Below, one piece after another: positions 35,751 through 45,745 of a DNA stretch of 64,000 nt. The DNA comes from Hyphobacterium sp. CCMP332 (GTDB lineage: Bacteria; Bacteroidota; Bacteroidia; Cytophagales; CCMP332). The notes under the pieces were generated by a model, which did no database searches, was not told the origin of the DNA, and saw only the letters and a list, made by a program, of their open reading frames with translations. The translations under genes and the position numbers were made by a program. The DNA lies in NCBI GenBank assembly GCA_014323545.1, contig CP058647.1:2582001-2646000 (forward strand), read 5' to 3'. Every line of letters begins with the position of its first letter. Positions within the stretch are counted from its first letter, which is position 1.

Positions 35751-36530
35751 TTAAGATCCCAGCGGAATCACACTTAATAATTCTAATGTAGCATTTCTGT
35801 ATTGATACTGGTATAATCCTTCTTCTCCAATTACAAACAAAATCTCATAGCTCCCAATTGCAGGAATTACATCAAATGCAGAAATATTGTGATTTGCAAT
35901 TTCCGATAAATCCTGAGGTGTATTAAAATCAAATACTTTTAATCCCTCATCACAAACAAAAAGCAAAGTATCATGCAGTCCTAAACCTTTAGGTTGCGTC
36001 ATTGGATAAACTTCTTCACTAAATGGATTTCTCAAATTTTCAATATTTACAATTTCCAATTGATTTACTCCTCTAAAACATCCGAAGTTTTGATCGCTAT
36101 TCAAAGTTACAAAAGCGTATTTGTCATTGGCTACTACAGGATCACAAGCCCAAACATGCTCATATACAGAAAGAAACTGAGGGTTTCTTAAATCCTGGGC
36201 ATTGTAAATGTGCATCCCGTTCTGACTGCCAATAAACATGGTACTATCGGCTTGTCGTATAAATATTGTCTCAATACCTGTTCCTATTTGCACATTACTA
36301 ATGTATTGTGGATCATTTGCATTGCGGATGTCAAATGTATTTAATGTGTTCCAATTCAAGGCATAAAGGTGATCGGCGAGAATAGCAAATCTGGCAAGAG
36401 ATCCACCTTGTCCCAGAGGTAATTCCGAACCATTAGCGTTTGCAGGACTGACCGAATCTGGATTTCCGGAATCACAGGAAATAAAAGAAATCAGCAAAAC
36501 AATAAATAATATGTGCTTGATATTTTTCAT
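35751..36530 (-). CDS. lipoprotein with LVIVD-type beta-propeller repeats
   Basis: A 259-residue lipoprotein with lipobox FISC (Cys19 from the ATG at 36530). The mature part contains repeated units ending in the LVIVD pattern, for example LNTFDIRNANDPQYIS, MHIYNAQDLRNPQFLS, LEIVNIENLRNPFSEE and LKVFDFNTPQDLSEI: four to five blades. It is too short for a full propeller; the previous gene encodes two more repeats on a separate lipoprotein. A second ATG four codons upstream overlaps the previous gene; the downstream one starts at the signal peptide. Confidence 0.75.
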   Translation of the reverse strand: MKNIKHILFIVLLISFISCDSGNPDSVSPANANGSELPLGQGGSLARFAILADHLYALNWNTLNTFDIRNANDPQYISNVQIGTGIETIFIRQADSTMFIGSQNGMHIYNAQDLRNPQFLSVYEHVWACDPVVANDKYAFVTLNSDQNFGCFRGVNQLEIVNIENLRNPFSEEVYPMTQPKGLGLHDTLLFVCDEGLKVFDFNTPQDLSEIANHNISAFDVIPAIGSYEILFVIGEEGLYQYQYRNATLELLSVIPLGS

Positions 36531-37075
36531 TTCAAAACCCATTTAACTATGACTGTATTTTCCGGTCTGTTTTCTTTAATGTATTGAAAAGGAACGTAAC
36601 CTAAGTCCGGTGCGGTCAATTCGGGAAATATGCCTATAATTCTTTTTTCCAGACTTATTTCAGGCAAGTTATTTATATCAATTGCGACAAGATCCACAGC
36701 ATTGTCAACGTAAAGAATACCTTCTTTAACCGCCATATCAATACAACCTGGAATTTTAATAAATCCTGTTTTCACGGGATTCCTGGGATCTGCATTGTCA
36801 TATATGTGCACACCTTCATATTTTTCATTTATTAAAATATATTTCCCGTAAGAATAAATTTTACCTGCTGATTCCAGTGCTCTGTTATCAATGAAATCAA
36901 TGCTGGTTTCTAAATTGCTTCGCTCCATAATTATTGGCTCGTAGGCTGAGCCAGAGGAGTCAAATGGTTCGTTGATATCGGCATCTGAACAGGAAAGTAA
37001 AATAATAGATAGAGATAGGAGTAAGCCCTTAGCAGTGGTGCTTCCAATATTCAAAAAGTCAGGTCTGAAATTCAT
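36527..37075 (-). CDS. lipoprotein with two LVIVD-type repeats
   Basis: A 182-residue lipoprotein: signal peptide, lipobox LLSC (Cys29) and two repeats of the pattern VHIYDNADPRNPVKTG and LVAIDINNLPEISLEK, preceded by YGKYILINEK. It overlaps the next gene, which encodes four to five more such repeats, by four bases. The two together would make a full beta-propeller of the usual single-gene size, so this may be a split or paired form. Confidence 0.7.
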   Translation of the reverse strand: MNFRPDFLNIGSTTAKGLLLSLSIILLSCSDADINEPFDSSGSAYEPIIMERSNLETSIDFIDNRALESAGKIYSYGKYILINEKYEGVHIYDNADPRNPVKTGFIKIPGCIDMAVKEGILYVDNAVDLVAIDINNLPEISLEKRIIGIFPELTAPDLGYVPFQYIKENRPENTVIVKWVLK

Positions 37076-37150
37076 ATCAGGTATCTTATGCTCTAAATAC
37101 CATTGTATTGAATTTTACCCTAAATCTTAAATCAAAATATTAGTATTGAA

Positions 37151-37756
37151 TCAACCGGCTTTTAAAGGTGATTTTAGCACAAGATCTTTTAAAATTCCGG
37201 TTTCAACATCGTACACCCATCCGTGTAAAAGTGGCAATGAATCTTTTTGCCATTTATTTTTGATGATCTCCGTATTCAAAAGGTTTTCAACCTGAGCAAT
37301 TACATTTAATTCGACAATTCTTTTAAATCTTTCATTTCGGTTTTCCAGCTTATCCAATTCCTCCTTATGATTATTATAAACCCCCTTCACATTTTCAAGC
37401 CAATTATCGAGAACACCAAAATCGGAATGATCCATGGCCACTTCTATTCCTCCGCAACCATAATGACCACAAACGATTATGTGTTTTACATCGAGAATCT
37501 CTACTGAATACTGCAGTGCACTTAGCATATTGGCATCTTTGGGGACTACGAGATTTCCGACATTTCTATGCACATAAATTTCACCCGCCTGTGTTCCTGT
37601 TATTTCTTCTGCCGGCACTCTGCTATCAGAACATCCAATCCACAAGAATTCGGGGTTTTGTTTTTTGGCAAGACTCAGAAAATAATTGTTTGCTAAACTT
37701 AATTTTTCCTGGACCCAGGCCTTATTATTTAATAATAATCTACGGTAAGTGTCCAT
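37151..37756 (-). CDS. beta-class carbonic anhydrase
   Basis: A 201-residue enzyme interconverting CO2 and bicarbonate. Zinc ligands Cys42, His98 and Cys101 and the catalytic Asp44-Arg46 pair (CSDSR, CGHYGCGG) are all present. No signal peptide, so it is cytoplasmic. Its ATG overlaps the SulP transporter stop by one base, so the two are translationally coupled and probably work together in bicarbonate handling. Confidence 0.95.
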   Translation of the reverse strand: MDTYRRLLLNNKAWVQEKLSLANNYFLSLAKKQNPEFLWIGCSDSRVPAEEITGTQAGEIYVHRNVGNLVVPKDANMLSALQYSVEILDVKHIIVCGHYGCGGIEVAMDHSDFGVLDNWLENVKGVYNNHKEELDKLENRNERFKRIVELNVIAQVENLLNTEIIKNKWQKDSLPLLHGWVYDVETGILKDLVLKSPLKAG

Positions 37757-39297
37757 TAAAGTGATTTTCTTAGGTCAATGTGAATATATTCTATGGTAAT
37801 ATTCTTGGACTTGGCATTGAGAGAGAAGTCTTCAAGAATATCAATTATGTCATTATCAATAAACTGAGCTTTGTGAGCGTCCAAAATCAGAAATGAATTA
37901 TCGGGAATTTTTCCCAATTCAGTTTTCAATTTTGCCTTATTCATAAATGAAACATCCTTATTAAATCTGAAAAGATAGTAGTTATCATCCTTAACCACTG
38001 TCAGGGCTGAATGATAATTTCTAAATACAACGAAAATGAAGCCTATTACCAATCCAATACAAATACCGATGAGCAGGTCGGTAAAAACGATGGCAACAAT
38101 TGTAATCAGGAAAGGATAAAATTGATCCTTACCTTTTCTGTACATCGATTTAAACAGATCAAAGCTCGCCAATTTATAGCCAACAATAAACAGTATTGCG
38201 GCAAGAGAGGCAAGCGGTATTTTATTTAGCCACTCAGGTAAAAGGGCAATGGTACTAACCAGCCAGAATCCGTGTAAAATTGTCGATAATCGAGATTTGG
38301 CTCCGGAATACACATTGGCGGATGACCTGACGATAACCGATGTAATTGGAAGTCCTCCGATTAAACCAGAAATCGTATTTCCAACGCCCTGAGCCAATAA
38401 TTCCTTATTGGTATCTGAAGATCTTTTTTCCGGATCAATTTTATCTGTTGCTTCAACATTCAGAAGTGTTTCCAGGCTGGCCACAATAGCCAGAGTAATT
38501 GCAACGATATATACATCCAGTCTGAGTAAAGCTGAGAAATCCGGAAATGCCAATGCGTTTTTAAATCCTTCAAAGGTTGAAAATATCGGTAAGGTGACTA
38601 AATGATCATCTTCGGCCAGCAGCTCCATTGAAGGAAAATAATTGTGATAAAACTCATTCAGTGAGATTCCTAAAATTACCACCACCAAAGCGCCCGGAAT
38701 ACTCGAAATAAAATTCTTTTGTTTAGAAACTACCTTTTCCCAAAAAATCAGAATTGCCAGACTCACTACAGTAATAATGAGAGCACCGAGGCTCATTGTT
38801 TCTATGGCCCTTAATATTTCAGAAAAGGTGTTTTCACCATCTGCTATTTGAAAGAATTCGTAATCTCCTTCATAATCTGTATCTCTACCCAAAGCATGGG
38901 GTATCTGTTTTAAAGTGATTACAATACCAATCGCTGCCAGCATGCCTTTGATTACGCTATTGGGGAATAATTCTGCAACAAAACCGGCCTTGAAGATGTA
39001 CAGAACAATTTGCAAAAGTCCTGCTAATACAACAGCCATAATAAATACCTCCCAGGCACCGAGAGTTTCAATGGCATTGAGAACAATTATTGCAAGTCCT
39101 GCCGCCGGCCCACTTACACTTTTATTTGAGCCCGAGAGAGAACCAACAACTATGCCTCCGAGAATTCCTGAAATGATTCCTGAAAATAATGGAGCGCCTG
39201 ATGCCAGGGCTATTCCAAGACACAAAGGCAATGCGACCAGGAAAACGACTATTGAAGAAGAAAAATCTGATTTAAGAGTGTTTCCGTTTAGCTGCAT
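37756..39297 (-). CDS. SulP-family anion transporter with STAS domain
   Basis: A 513-residue transporter with about 12-14 helices (SGPAAGLA core and the GLIGGLPITSVIVRSSANV signature block) and a C-terminal STAS domain (about 440-513, FLILDAHKAQFIDNDII). SulP proteins move sulfate, bicarbonate or other anions. Coupling with carbonic anhydrase by a one-base overlap favours bicarbonate, probably driven by Na+. No clear promoter is seen in the very AT-rich 96 bases upstream. Confidence 0.85.
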   Translation of the reverse strand: MQLNGNTLKSDFSSSIVVFLVALPLCLGIALASGAPLFSGIISGILGGIVVGSLSGSNKSVSGPAAGLAIIVLNAIETLGAWEVFIMAVVLAGLLQIVLYIFKAGFVAELFPNSVIKGMLAAIGIVITLKQIPHALGRDTDYEGDYEFFQIADGENTFSEILRAIETMSLGALIITVVSLAILIFWEKVVSKQKNFISSIPGALVVVILGISLNEFYHNYFPSMELLAEDDHLVTLPIFSTFEGFKNALAFPDFSALLRLDVYIVAITLAIVASLETLLNVEATDKIDPEKRSSDTNKELLAQGVGNTISGLIGGLPITSVIVRSSANVYSGAKSRLSTILHGFWLVSTIALLPEWLNKIPLASLAAILFIVGYKLASFDLFKSMYRKGKDQFYPFLITIVAIVFTDLLIGICIGLVIGFIFVVFRNYHSALTVVKDDNYYLFRFNKDVSFMNKAKLKTELGKIPDNSFLILDAHKAQFIDNDIIDILEDFSLNAKSKNITIEYIHIDLRKSL

Positions 39298-39393
39298 AGA
39301 GCTTAAAATTAAGGCATTTATTAATAATTGAAATTATTAATTTATTAAAATTTAGAATTTAGAATTGACTAACAGTAAAATTTGATTTTAATC

Positions 39394-39792
39394 TTATCGA
39401 ATTACGACTGTTCTCGGTGTGATTTGTTGAGATCGAACCTGGGCTGCATCTCCGGGAGCATTATTTCTTCGAGCACCGCCATTTTCCTCAGCATAGATAT
39501 AGTAATTGCCAAGATTTATAAAACCAAAATCGACTTCACCACGATTATCATTTAACAAATTATAAAGCCATATTCCTTTTTCAAGATCTTCTAAAGTACC
39601 ATGGAGTGTTACTATGACTCCCGAAACGGGATTATTATTAACATCCACTACGTTTACTATCAATTTACCAGAAGAGAGAGAAGAATCATTTTGAACGATT
39701 GGTTGCCCCCCAACAGCATCGTCATTACTGTTGCAAGAAACTGCAAAAGAGAGTGCCAAAAGGCTTAAAAAAAGGTTGATTGTTTTACTCAA
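39394..39792 (-). CDS. small lipoprotein with Ig-like/carboxypeptidase-regulatory fold
   Basis: A 132-residue lipoprotein starting at TTG 39792, which gives a standard signal (SKTINLFLSLLALSF) and lipobox AVSC; an upstream ATG at 39849 would add 19 residues before it. The mature part (GKLIVNVVDVNNNPVSGVIV, then a GYYYIYAE-like strand, here GNYYIYAE) is a single beta-sandwich like the carboxypeptidase regulatory domain. Function unknown; it may present on the cell surface. Confidence 0.6.
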   Translation of the reverse strand: MSKTINLFLSLLALSFAVSCNSNDDAVGGQPIVQNDSSLSSGKLIVNVVDVNNNPVSGVIVTLHGTLEDLEKGIWLYNLLNDNRGEVDFGFINLGNYYIYAEENGGARRNNAPGDAAQVRSQQITPRTVVIR

Positions 39793-39913
39793 TTTCTTAT
39801 ATAACCAATGTGAAAATATTAAAAAATTTTCCTTAGCAAAAACGCCCATTTCTAAAAAGATGATTCTAATTCTCTCAGCTGGTTTTTAGGCGTTTCATTT
39901 CAGATTAAATAAA

Positions 39914-41140
39914 TTATTCTTTTACCAGTTCGATAAGCGTAAGTTCGGGTAAAATGCCAATTCTTCCCGGATATCCGATAAAGCCAAAACCTCTGTTGAC
40001 GTAGAGCTGCTGATTGCCTTTTTTATACAAGCCTGCCCACTGTGGATATAAATATTGTGCCGGACTCCATCTGAATAGCGGAGTTTCTATTCCAAATTGA
40101 AAACCATGCGTATGGCCCGCAAACATGAGGTCAATGTCGGGATGCTCAGGAATAACCTGGGCTTCCCAGTGGCTTGGGTCATGAGATAGAAGTAATTTTG
40201 TTGAAATACCTTCCGTGCCTTTTTTTGCTTTTTCCAGATCTCCGTGTTTTTGGAATCTCATTTTAGCACCCCAGTTTTCTACCCCAATAATAGCCAGCCG
40301 ATCTTTTCCTATTTCGACAATTCTGTTTTCATTTCTCAATAAATCCCATCCGAGATTTTGGTGGGCATCTAGTATCCCCTGAAAGTTTTTCATCTTAGCA
40401 CTTTGGCTTTTCCAGTTGGAATAATCTCCATAATCGTGATTTCCCAATATAGAATACACACCCAAAGGCGCCTTTACATTTTTATAAATATCAAAGACCG
40501 CTTTTATTTCCCATGCCTGGTCATTGACGATATCTCCGGTAAAAAAAACAATGTCCGGTTTTTCAGACATGAACATATCAATCCCGCCTTTAACAGCAGT
40601 CAAATTGCTAAAGCTTCCGGAATGAAGATCTGAAATCTGACCGATTTTCAGCCCATGAAATTCATTGGGAAGGTTAGGGATTTTTACTTTAAGCCTGTGC
40701 CAATTATAATTGTGTGCACCTGAAACAATTCCAAATGAAAAACCGGCAACCGGCAAAACCGATATGGCGATACCTGTCTTTTTTATAAATTGTTTTCGCG
40801 ATTCATCATAGACCTGTTTGCCTTTTTTCTCTTTAATTTTTTTAGTACTGAAATGGATCAGATCGTCCAACACAAAAAACAATAGTAAAATAATCTTGCC
40901 AATAATGTCAAATACTGTATATGTTAGAATAATACTTCTGGAAACACCTTTGAAATATTCTGTTGGCAGTACTGCAACGGCAATGATCAGCAATGGCAAT
41001 GGAATAGTCCAGACCCAAAAAAGAATTTGAAAAAGTTTTTTATTCTTCTTCTTTTCAATAAGGCCATTTATGCCCCTGAACAAATAAATATTCAGGAGCA
41101 CAATGAGAATAATAGTTATGGCAACCGCGAGAAATTTCAT
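39914..41140 (-). CDS. membrane metallophosphoesterase, YkuE-like
   Basis: A 408-residue protein with three or four N-terminal helices, a linker with a Tat-like SRKQFIKK motif before a further hydrophobic segment, and a calcineurin-like phosphoesterase domain (from about 150). Metal ligands are visible: ISDLH, FTGDIVND, LGNHDYG, LLSHDP and AGHTHG. It likely acts outside the inner membrane, perhaps on lipid head groups. The gene directly follows the RND pump gene with no gap, so it is part of that operon. Confidence 0.8.
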   Translation of the reverse strand: MKFLAVAITIILIVLLNIYLFRGINGLIEKKKNKKLFQILFWVWTIPLPLLIIAVAVLPTEYFKGVSRSIILTYTVFDIIGKIILLLFFVLDDLIHFSTKKIKEKKGKQVYDESRKQFIKKTGIAISVLPVAGFSFGIVSGAHNYNWHRLKVKIPNLPNEFHGLKIGQISDLHSGSFSNLTAVKGGIDMFMSEKPDIVFFTGDIVNDQAWEIKAVFDIYKNVKAPLGVYSILGNHDYGDYSNWKSQSAKMKNFQGILDAHQNLGWDLLRNENRIVEIGKDRLAIIGVENWGAKMRFQKHGDLEKAKKGTEGISTKLLLSHDPSHWEAQVIPEHPDIDLMFAGHTHGFQFGIETPLFRWSPAQYLYPQWAGLYKKGNQQLYVNRGFGFIGYPGRIGILPELTLIELVKE

Positions 41141-44100
41141 TTAGGCGGCTCTTCCGACAGCCGTTCTTATTCTGCTGGTGATCAGATACATTACAGGTAC
41201 AATTACCAGGGTTAAGAAAGTAGAAAAAGTCAATCCAAATATAATGGTCCATGACATTGGTCCCCAGAAAATCACATTGTCGCCACCCAAAAAGAAATCC
41301 CACTCGTAATGTGCGAAGAAGGTTTCGAAATTTATATTCAATCCTACAGCCAAAGGAATTAATCCCAATACGGTCGTAATTGCTGTTAAAAGTACCGGCC
41401 TTAACCTTGTTTTACCCGCTTCTATTATGGCCGCCTGTACCAATCGTTTGGTTACCGGTTGTCCTTCTTCCAGTTGCGCAATTTTTCTCGCTTTCATTAA
41501 TTCGATAAAGTCTATTAATACAATGGCATTGTTTACCACAATTCCCGCAAGGGAAATTATTCCAATCATGGTCATTATCACAATGAAATCCATATTGAAG
41601 GCCACCAAACCAAGGAATACACCAATGGTGCTGAACAATACTGAAGTCATGATTATAAAAGGAGCAGAAATTTTATTGAACTGCGATACAATGATCAGGA
41701 ATATCATAAATACTGCTAACATCAATGCATTTAATAAAAATGCCATTTCTTTTGCCTGATTTTCCTGTTCCCCGGTAAAACTAATATTGTAACCACTCGG
41801 GATGGGCATATTTCTCACAAGGCCTCTGATTTGGTTGTTAATCTCTGTGGCATTGTAGCCGTCAAGTACATTGGAGCTAAGTGTCACCACCCGATTTAGG
41901 TCTTTTCTTTTAATTGATCCAAAAGTAGAACTGTACTGAACGTCTGCCACAGAAGCAATTGGAATTTGGACAATTTTTCCATTGACCTGGTTTCGATAGG
42001 TAATTTCCTTATTCATCAAGGCGTCCAAATCATACCGGAATTGATCATCTAAACGCAACTCAACATCGTAATCATCTTCTCCCTCCTTGTATTTAGAAAT
42101 TTCTTTCCCAAATAAAGCAGTTCTAATTTCGCTGGCTACGGTGGCCGTTGATAATCCAAATCGCCTTGCTTTTTCTCTGTCTATATCAACAATTAGCTCA
42201 GGTTTGTCATCTTCCAGATCTGATTTGAGCTTTTCGATTCCATCGATATCTGCTAAAGCGATTTCATTTTTCAGATTGGCAACAATTTCAGAAAGCTTTG
42301 TATAATCTTCACCTGAAATTTCAATATTGATGGGTTTTCCAACAGGAGGGCCTGCCGCATCCTTATCTACTGTAATTGTTATGCCGGGATACTTGCCAAT
42401 TTTATCACGGATTTCATTCATGATTTCGCTAGTCACCAGTTCACCTCGTTCTTTGAATTCAACAAAGTTTACTGTGAGCCTTGCCTTATTAGGAGTATCA
42501 CTGGCTCCCATGGAAGATGGATCATTTGGATCAGATGTTCCCTGGCCAACATTTGAAATGACCGATTCTACTATGTGCTCATAGGGTTTGATGATTTCAA
42601 ATAATTTATCCTCTATTTTTTCAGAGAAATCATTGGTCGTTGAAATATCCGTTCCCACCGGAAATTCGATAAACACATTGACGTATTTTGGCTGATTTAT
42701 AGGAAAGAAAATCACATTGGGTTGACTTCCAAAATATATCATTATTGAAGCAATTAGAGTTAATACAGTTCCTCCAAAAAATAGATAAGGTCGTTTTTTT
42801 GTTACGGCATATCGCAAAGTGCCCACATAGATTTTTTCTAAAAACGGTAAGGCGATCGACTGAAACCTGTCGGATAAAGGGGTCAGTAAGAATACGTTAA
42901 GCGGAATAAGAATTCCCAACAGAATCAATAAATTTCCCAACCAAACCAGGGGTAAATCCGCAAAATAAGATGGAATGGCAATAAGAAGTCCTATAAGTAA
43001 GATTATTATGGAATCTCGTCTGGCTTTGGGTTTATTAATCACCACCTGATCCTGAATTTTCATGTATTTAGAAATAAACACCGGATTAATGACCAGGGCT
43101 ACAAATAATGATGAACCCAAAGTGATAATTAAGGTTATGGGAAGGTACTTCATAAATTCTCCCATGATTCCCGGCCAAAATGCCAAAGGTAAAAAGGCGG
43201 CGAGCGTTGTAGCGGTTGATGAGATAATGGGTAATGCAACTTCACCAACACCTTTTTTGGCTGCTTCAATCGGAGTAAAGCCTTCTTCCATCAATCGATA
43301 GACATTTTCAACGACAACTATTCCATTGTCCACAAGCATTCCAAGTGCCATGATAAGGCCAAATAAAATCATCATATTAATGGTATAACCAATCATACTT
43401 ATGATAAGGAAGGCCATAAACATGGATAATGGAATGGCCATACCTACAAAAAGTGCATTTCTCGTTCCGAGGAAAAACAAGAGTACTATTACAACAAGAA
43501 TAACCCCGGAAATAATTGAGTTTTCCAATTCATTAACCTGATCTCTTGTTTGGATGGATTGGTCATTGGTAATAGTTACGACCAGATCTTTTGGAAGTGT
43601 TTCTTCCTGTGCTTTTTCAATGATTTTGTAAATCTTATCGGTAGCATCCAATAAATTTTCTCCTGATCTTTTGATCACATCGACCATCACGACCGACTCT
43701 CCGCCGAGTCTGGCGTAGTTTTGTTTTTCAACGTAACCGAATTCCACCTTTGCAATGTCTTTTAAATAGACAATCTTGTTGTTTTCGTATTTAACGACGA
43801 TGTCTTCCATTTGCTTTGGATCCTCATATTCTCCAAGCACACGGATTGTTCTTCTGATACCATCAGTTAATATGTTACCCCCTGACATGGATAGATTTTC
43901 CTGAACAACGGCATCTTCAATATCCCTGAATGAAATTTTTCTGGATTCCATTTCATAGGGATTAACTTTGATTTTGACCTCTTTATCGTCAACACCTCGA
44001 ATCTCAGCCTTGGAAATTTCCGAAATCTTTTCAATTTCATCTTCGAGATATTCCGCGAAGGATTTTAGTTCGTCGAGGTTGTAGTCGCCAGCCAGATTGA

Positions 44101-44557
44101 TATTCATAATTGGAAATTCAGATACCTCCATTTTGAAAATATTGGGATCCTCCTGCAAATCCGCCGGAAGCTCAGACTTGGATTTGTCCACGGCGTCCTT
44201 CACCTTTTGCAGGGCTTCTTCAGCATCCATTTCTGCCTGAAACTTTACGATAATGGTAGAAAAATCCTGAACTGACGTCGACCTGATCTCCTCCACTTCG
44301 GAAATGGTATTTATTTCCTTTTCAATAGGCCTGGTAATCAGATTTTCCATGTCTTCCGGTGAGTTTCCCGGATGTGCTGTTCCTATATAAATGGTTGGTT
44401 CTTCAACTTCAGGAAAGTTTTCCTTAGCCAAAGTGATATAGGAGATAACACCGGTGAGTGCGATTATAAAAGTCAGTACAAATACAGTTGTTCTATTGTT
44501 TAGAGCAAAGGTTGTAAGACCAAATTCCTTGTATAAGTTTTTATCTTTTTCTTTCAT
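41141..44557 (-). CDS. RND-family efflux permease, HAE1/AcrB-type
   Basis: An 1138-residue trimeric proton-driven pump of the inner membrane. Twelve helices and two large periplasmic loops are present; proton-relay motif GLIMALGMLVDNGIVVVENV on helix 4 carries the key Asp residues. It is about 90 residues longer than AcrB; part of the extra length is a loop after helix 6 (about 510-570) holding two additional hydrophobic stretches. It works with the adaptor and TolC-like genes upstream. Substrate unknown; a drug, dye or fatty acid is plausible. Confidence 0.92.
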   Translation of the reverse strand: MKEKDKNLYKEFGLTTFALNNRTTVFVLTFIIALTGVISYITLAKENFPEVEEPTIYIGTAHPGNSPEDMENLITRPIEKEINTISEVEEIRSTSVQDFSTIIVKFQAEMDAEEALQKVKDAVDKSKSELPADLQEDPNIFKMEVSEFPIMNINLAGDYNLDELKSFAEYLEDEIEKISEISKAEIRGVDDKEVKIKVNPYEMESRKISFRDIEDAVVQENLSMSGGNILTDGIRRTIRVLGEYEDPKQMEDIVVKYENNKIVYLKDIAKVEFGYVEKQNYARLGGESVVMVDVIKRSGENLLDATDKIYKIIEKAQEETLPKDLVVTITNDQSIQTRDQVNELENSIISGVILVVIVLLFFLGTRNALFVGMAIPLSMFMAFLIISMIGYTINMMILFGLIMALGMLVDNGIVVVENVYRLMEEGFTPIEAAKKGVGEVALPIISSTATTLAAFLPLAFWPGIMGEFMKYLPITLIITLGSSLFVALVINPVFISKYMKIQDQVVINKPKARRDSIIILLIGLLIAIPSYFADLPLVWLGNLLILLGILIPLNVFLLTPLSDRFQSIALPFLEKIYVGTLRYAVTKKRPYLFFGGTVLTLIASIMIYFGSQPNVIFFPINQPKYVNVFIEFPVGTDISTTNDFSEKIEDKLFEIIKPYEHIVESVISNVGQGTSDPNDPSSMGASDTPNKARLTVNFVEFKERGELVTSEIMNEIRDKIGKYPGITITVDKDAAGPPVGKPINIEISGEDYTKLSEIVANLKNEIALADIDGIEKLKSDLEDDKPELIVDIDREKARRFGLSTATVASEIRTALFGKEISKYKEGEDDYDVELRLDDQFRYDLDALMNKEITYRNQVNGKIVQIPIASVADVQYSSTFGSIKRKDLNRVVTLSSNVLDGYNATEINNQIRGLVRNMPIPSGYNISFTGEQENQAKEMAFLLNALMLAVFMIFLIIVSQFNKISAPFIIMTSVLFSTIGVFLGLVAFNMDFIVIMTMIGIISLAGIVVNNAIVLIDFIELMKARKIAQLEEGQPVTKRLVQAAIIEAGKTRLRPVLLTAITTVLGLIPLAVGLNINFETFFAHYEWDFFLGGDNVIFWGPMSWTIIFGLTFSTFLTLVIVPVMYLITSRIRTAVGRAA

Positions 44558-44574
44558 GATTGAAAAGAAAGTTT

Positions 44575-45726
44575 TTAGCTTTTAGTTTTTATCAATGACC
44601 CATCGGCTACATCTCTGTATCCCTCTGTCAGTATTACATCTTTAGTGTTTAAACCATCTCTGATCTCTGTTCGGTATTGATAAGATTTTCCAATTTGAAC
44701 ATGTTTCTTTCTGGCAACTGAACCCAGATCGGAATCCTCCTTGACATAAACATAATTTCCTTCCGCATCCTTCTGAACGACCTTTGAAGGCACGGTGATT
44801 GCTTTCGGATTGACATAATCTGTAATGGTGAGCACCACAACCTGATTAGGCCTGGCGATTTTTGCATATTGCTTTGGAAGATCAACTTCAATTCTAAAGG
44901 TTCTGTTTTGAACATTGACCACTTTTCCAATAGCTGTTATAACTGAAGGCGTATTTACATCTATGGCGGGAATTTCAATATTAACCGAATCACCCAATTC
45001 AAATTTACCCACGTATTTTTCGGATACTTCAGATTGAACGAACATGTCTTCCAGACTCACAATCCTGCAAATTGGCATTCCGGGCGACATCATTTCCCCT
45101 CTTTTAACATCAAGTTCGTTAACCTGGCCAGCAAAAGGAGCGCGAATTACATAATTGTCCAATTGAGAATAGGTCGTTTTTAGTTTTCTTTCCAGGCTTT
45201 CCTTCTGGTTTTTGGCCTGCAAATACTGAACCTCGGTGCCAATGTTCTGATCCCAAAGATTTTTTTGCTTTTCATAAAGTGTTTTCGCCAATTCCAGAGA
45301 GGTTTCCAATTCTTTAATGCTGTTTCTTAAAACATCCGCATCGAGTTGTATTAAGACCTGACCGGCCTTAACATTTTGACCCTCTTTGACATTGATGGAA
45401 ACAATTTTGGCCATGGTTTCCGCACTAATCATGACATTGCGATTAGAAGCCACTGCACCTCTTACTTCGATCTTATGTGCGAATTTCACTGGTTTGACCG
45501 GATTAAGCGCCACCAAAATCGATTTGTCCTTTTCCATGGCATAAGTAGAGTCCTGCTCCATTAGCTCTTTTTCAAGCTTTGAAATTTGAGATTTCAGATC
45601 GGACATCTCAGTTTTCAATTCTTTCAGTTGGTTTTTCTTTTGTTCAATATCTGATTCTCCGTTGCCGCAGGCATACAGAAAGAGAGCGCTTAATAATATT
45701 GATGCAAAATTTAATTTGATCGTCAT
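44575..45726 (-). CDS. RND efflux periplasmic adaptor (membrane fusion protein), lipoprotein
   Basis: A 383-residue adaptor: lipobox LYAC (lipidated Cys21 from the ATG at 45726), a short coiled coil, the lipoyl-like domain split by a helical hairpin (VKAGQVLIQLD on one side, RAPFAGQVNEL on the other), then beta-barrel and membrane-proximal domains. The earlier ATG at 45780 would lie inside the tolC-like gene and precede the signal by 18 residues, so the later one is used. It joins the pump to the outer membrane channel. Confidence 0.88.
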   Translation of the reverse strand: MTIKLNFASILLSALFLYACGNGESDIEQKKNQLKELKTEMSDLKSQISKLEKELMEQDSTYAMEKDKSILVALNPVKPVKFAHKIEVRGAVASNRNVMISAETMAKIVSINVKEGQNVKAGQVLIQLDADVLRNSIKELETSLELAKTLYEKQKNLWDQNIGTEVQYLQAKNQKESLERKLKTTYSQLDNYVIRAPFAGQVNELDVKRGEMMSPGMPICRIVSLEDMFVQSEVSEKYVGKFELGDSVNIEIPAIDVNTPSVITAIGKVVNVQNRTFRIEVDLPKQYAKIARPNQVVVLTITDYVNPKAITVPSKVVQKDAEGNYVYVKEDSDLGSVARKKHVQIGKSYQYRTEIRDGLNTKDVILTEGYRDVADGSLIKTKS

Positions 45727-45745
45727 TGTATTGTTTTTTTGTTTT

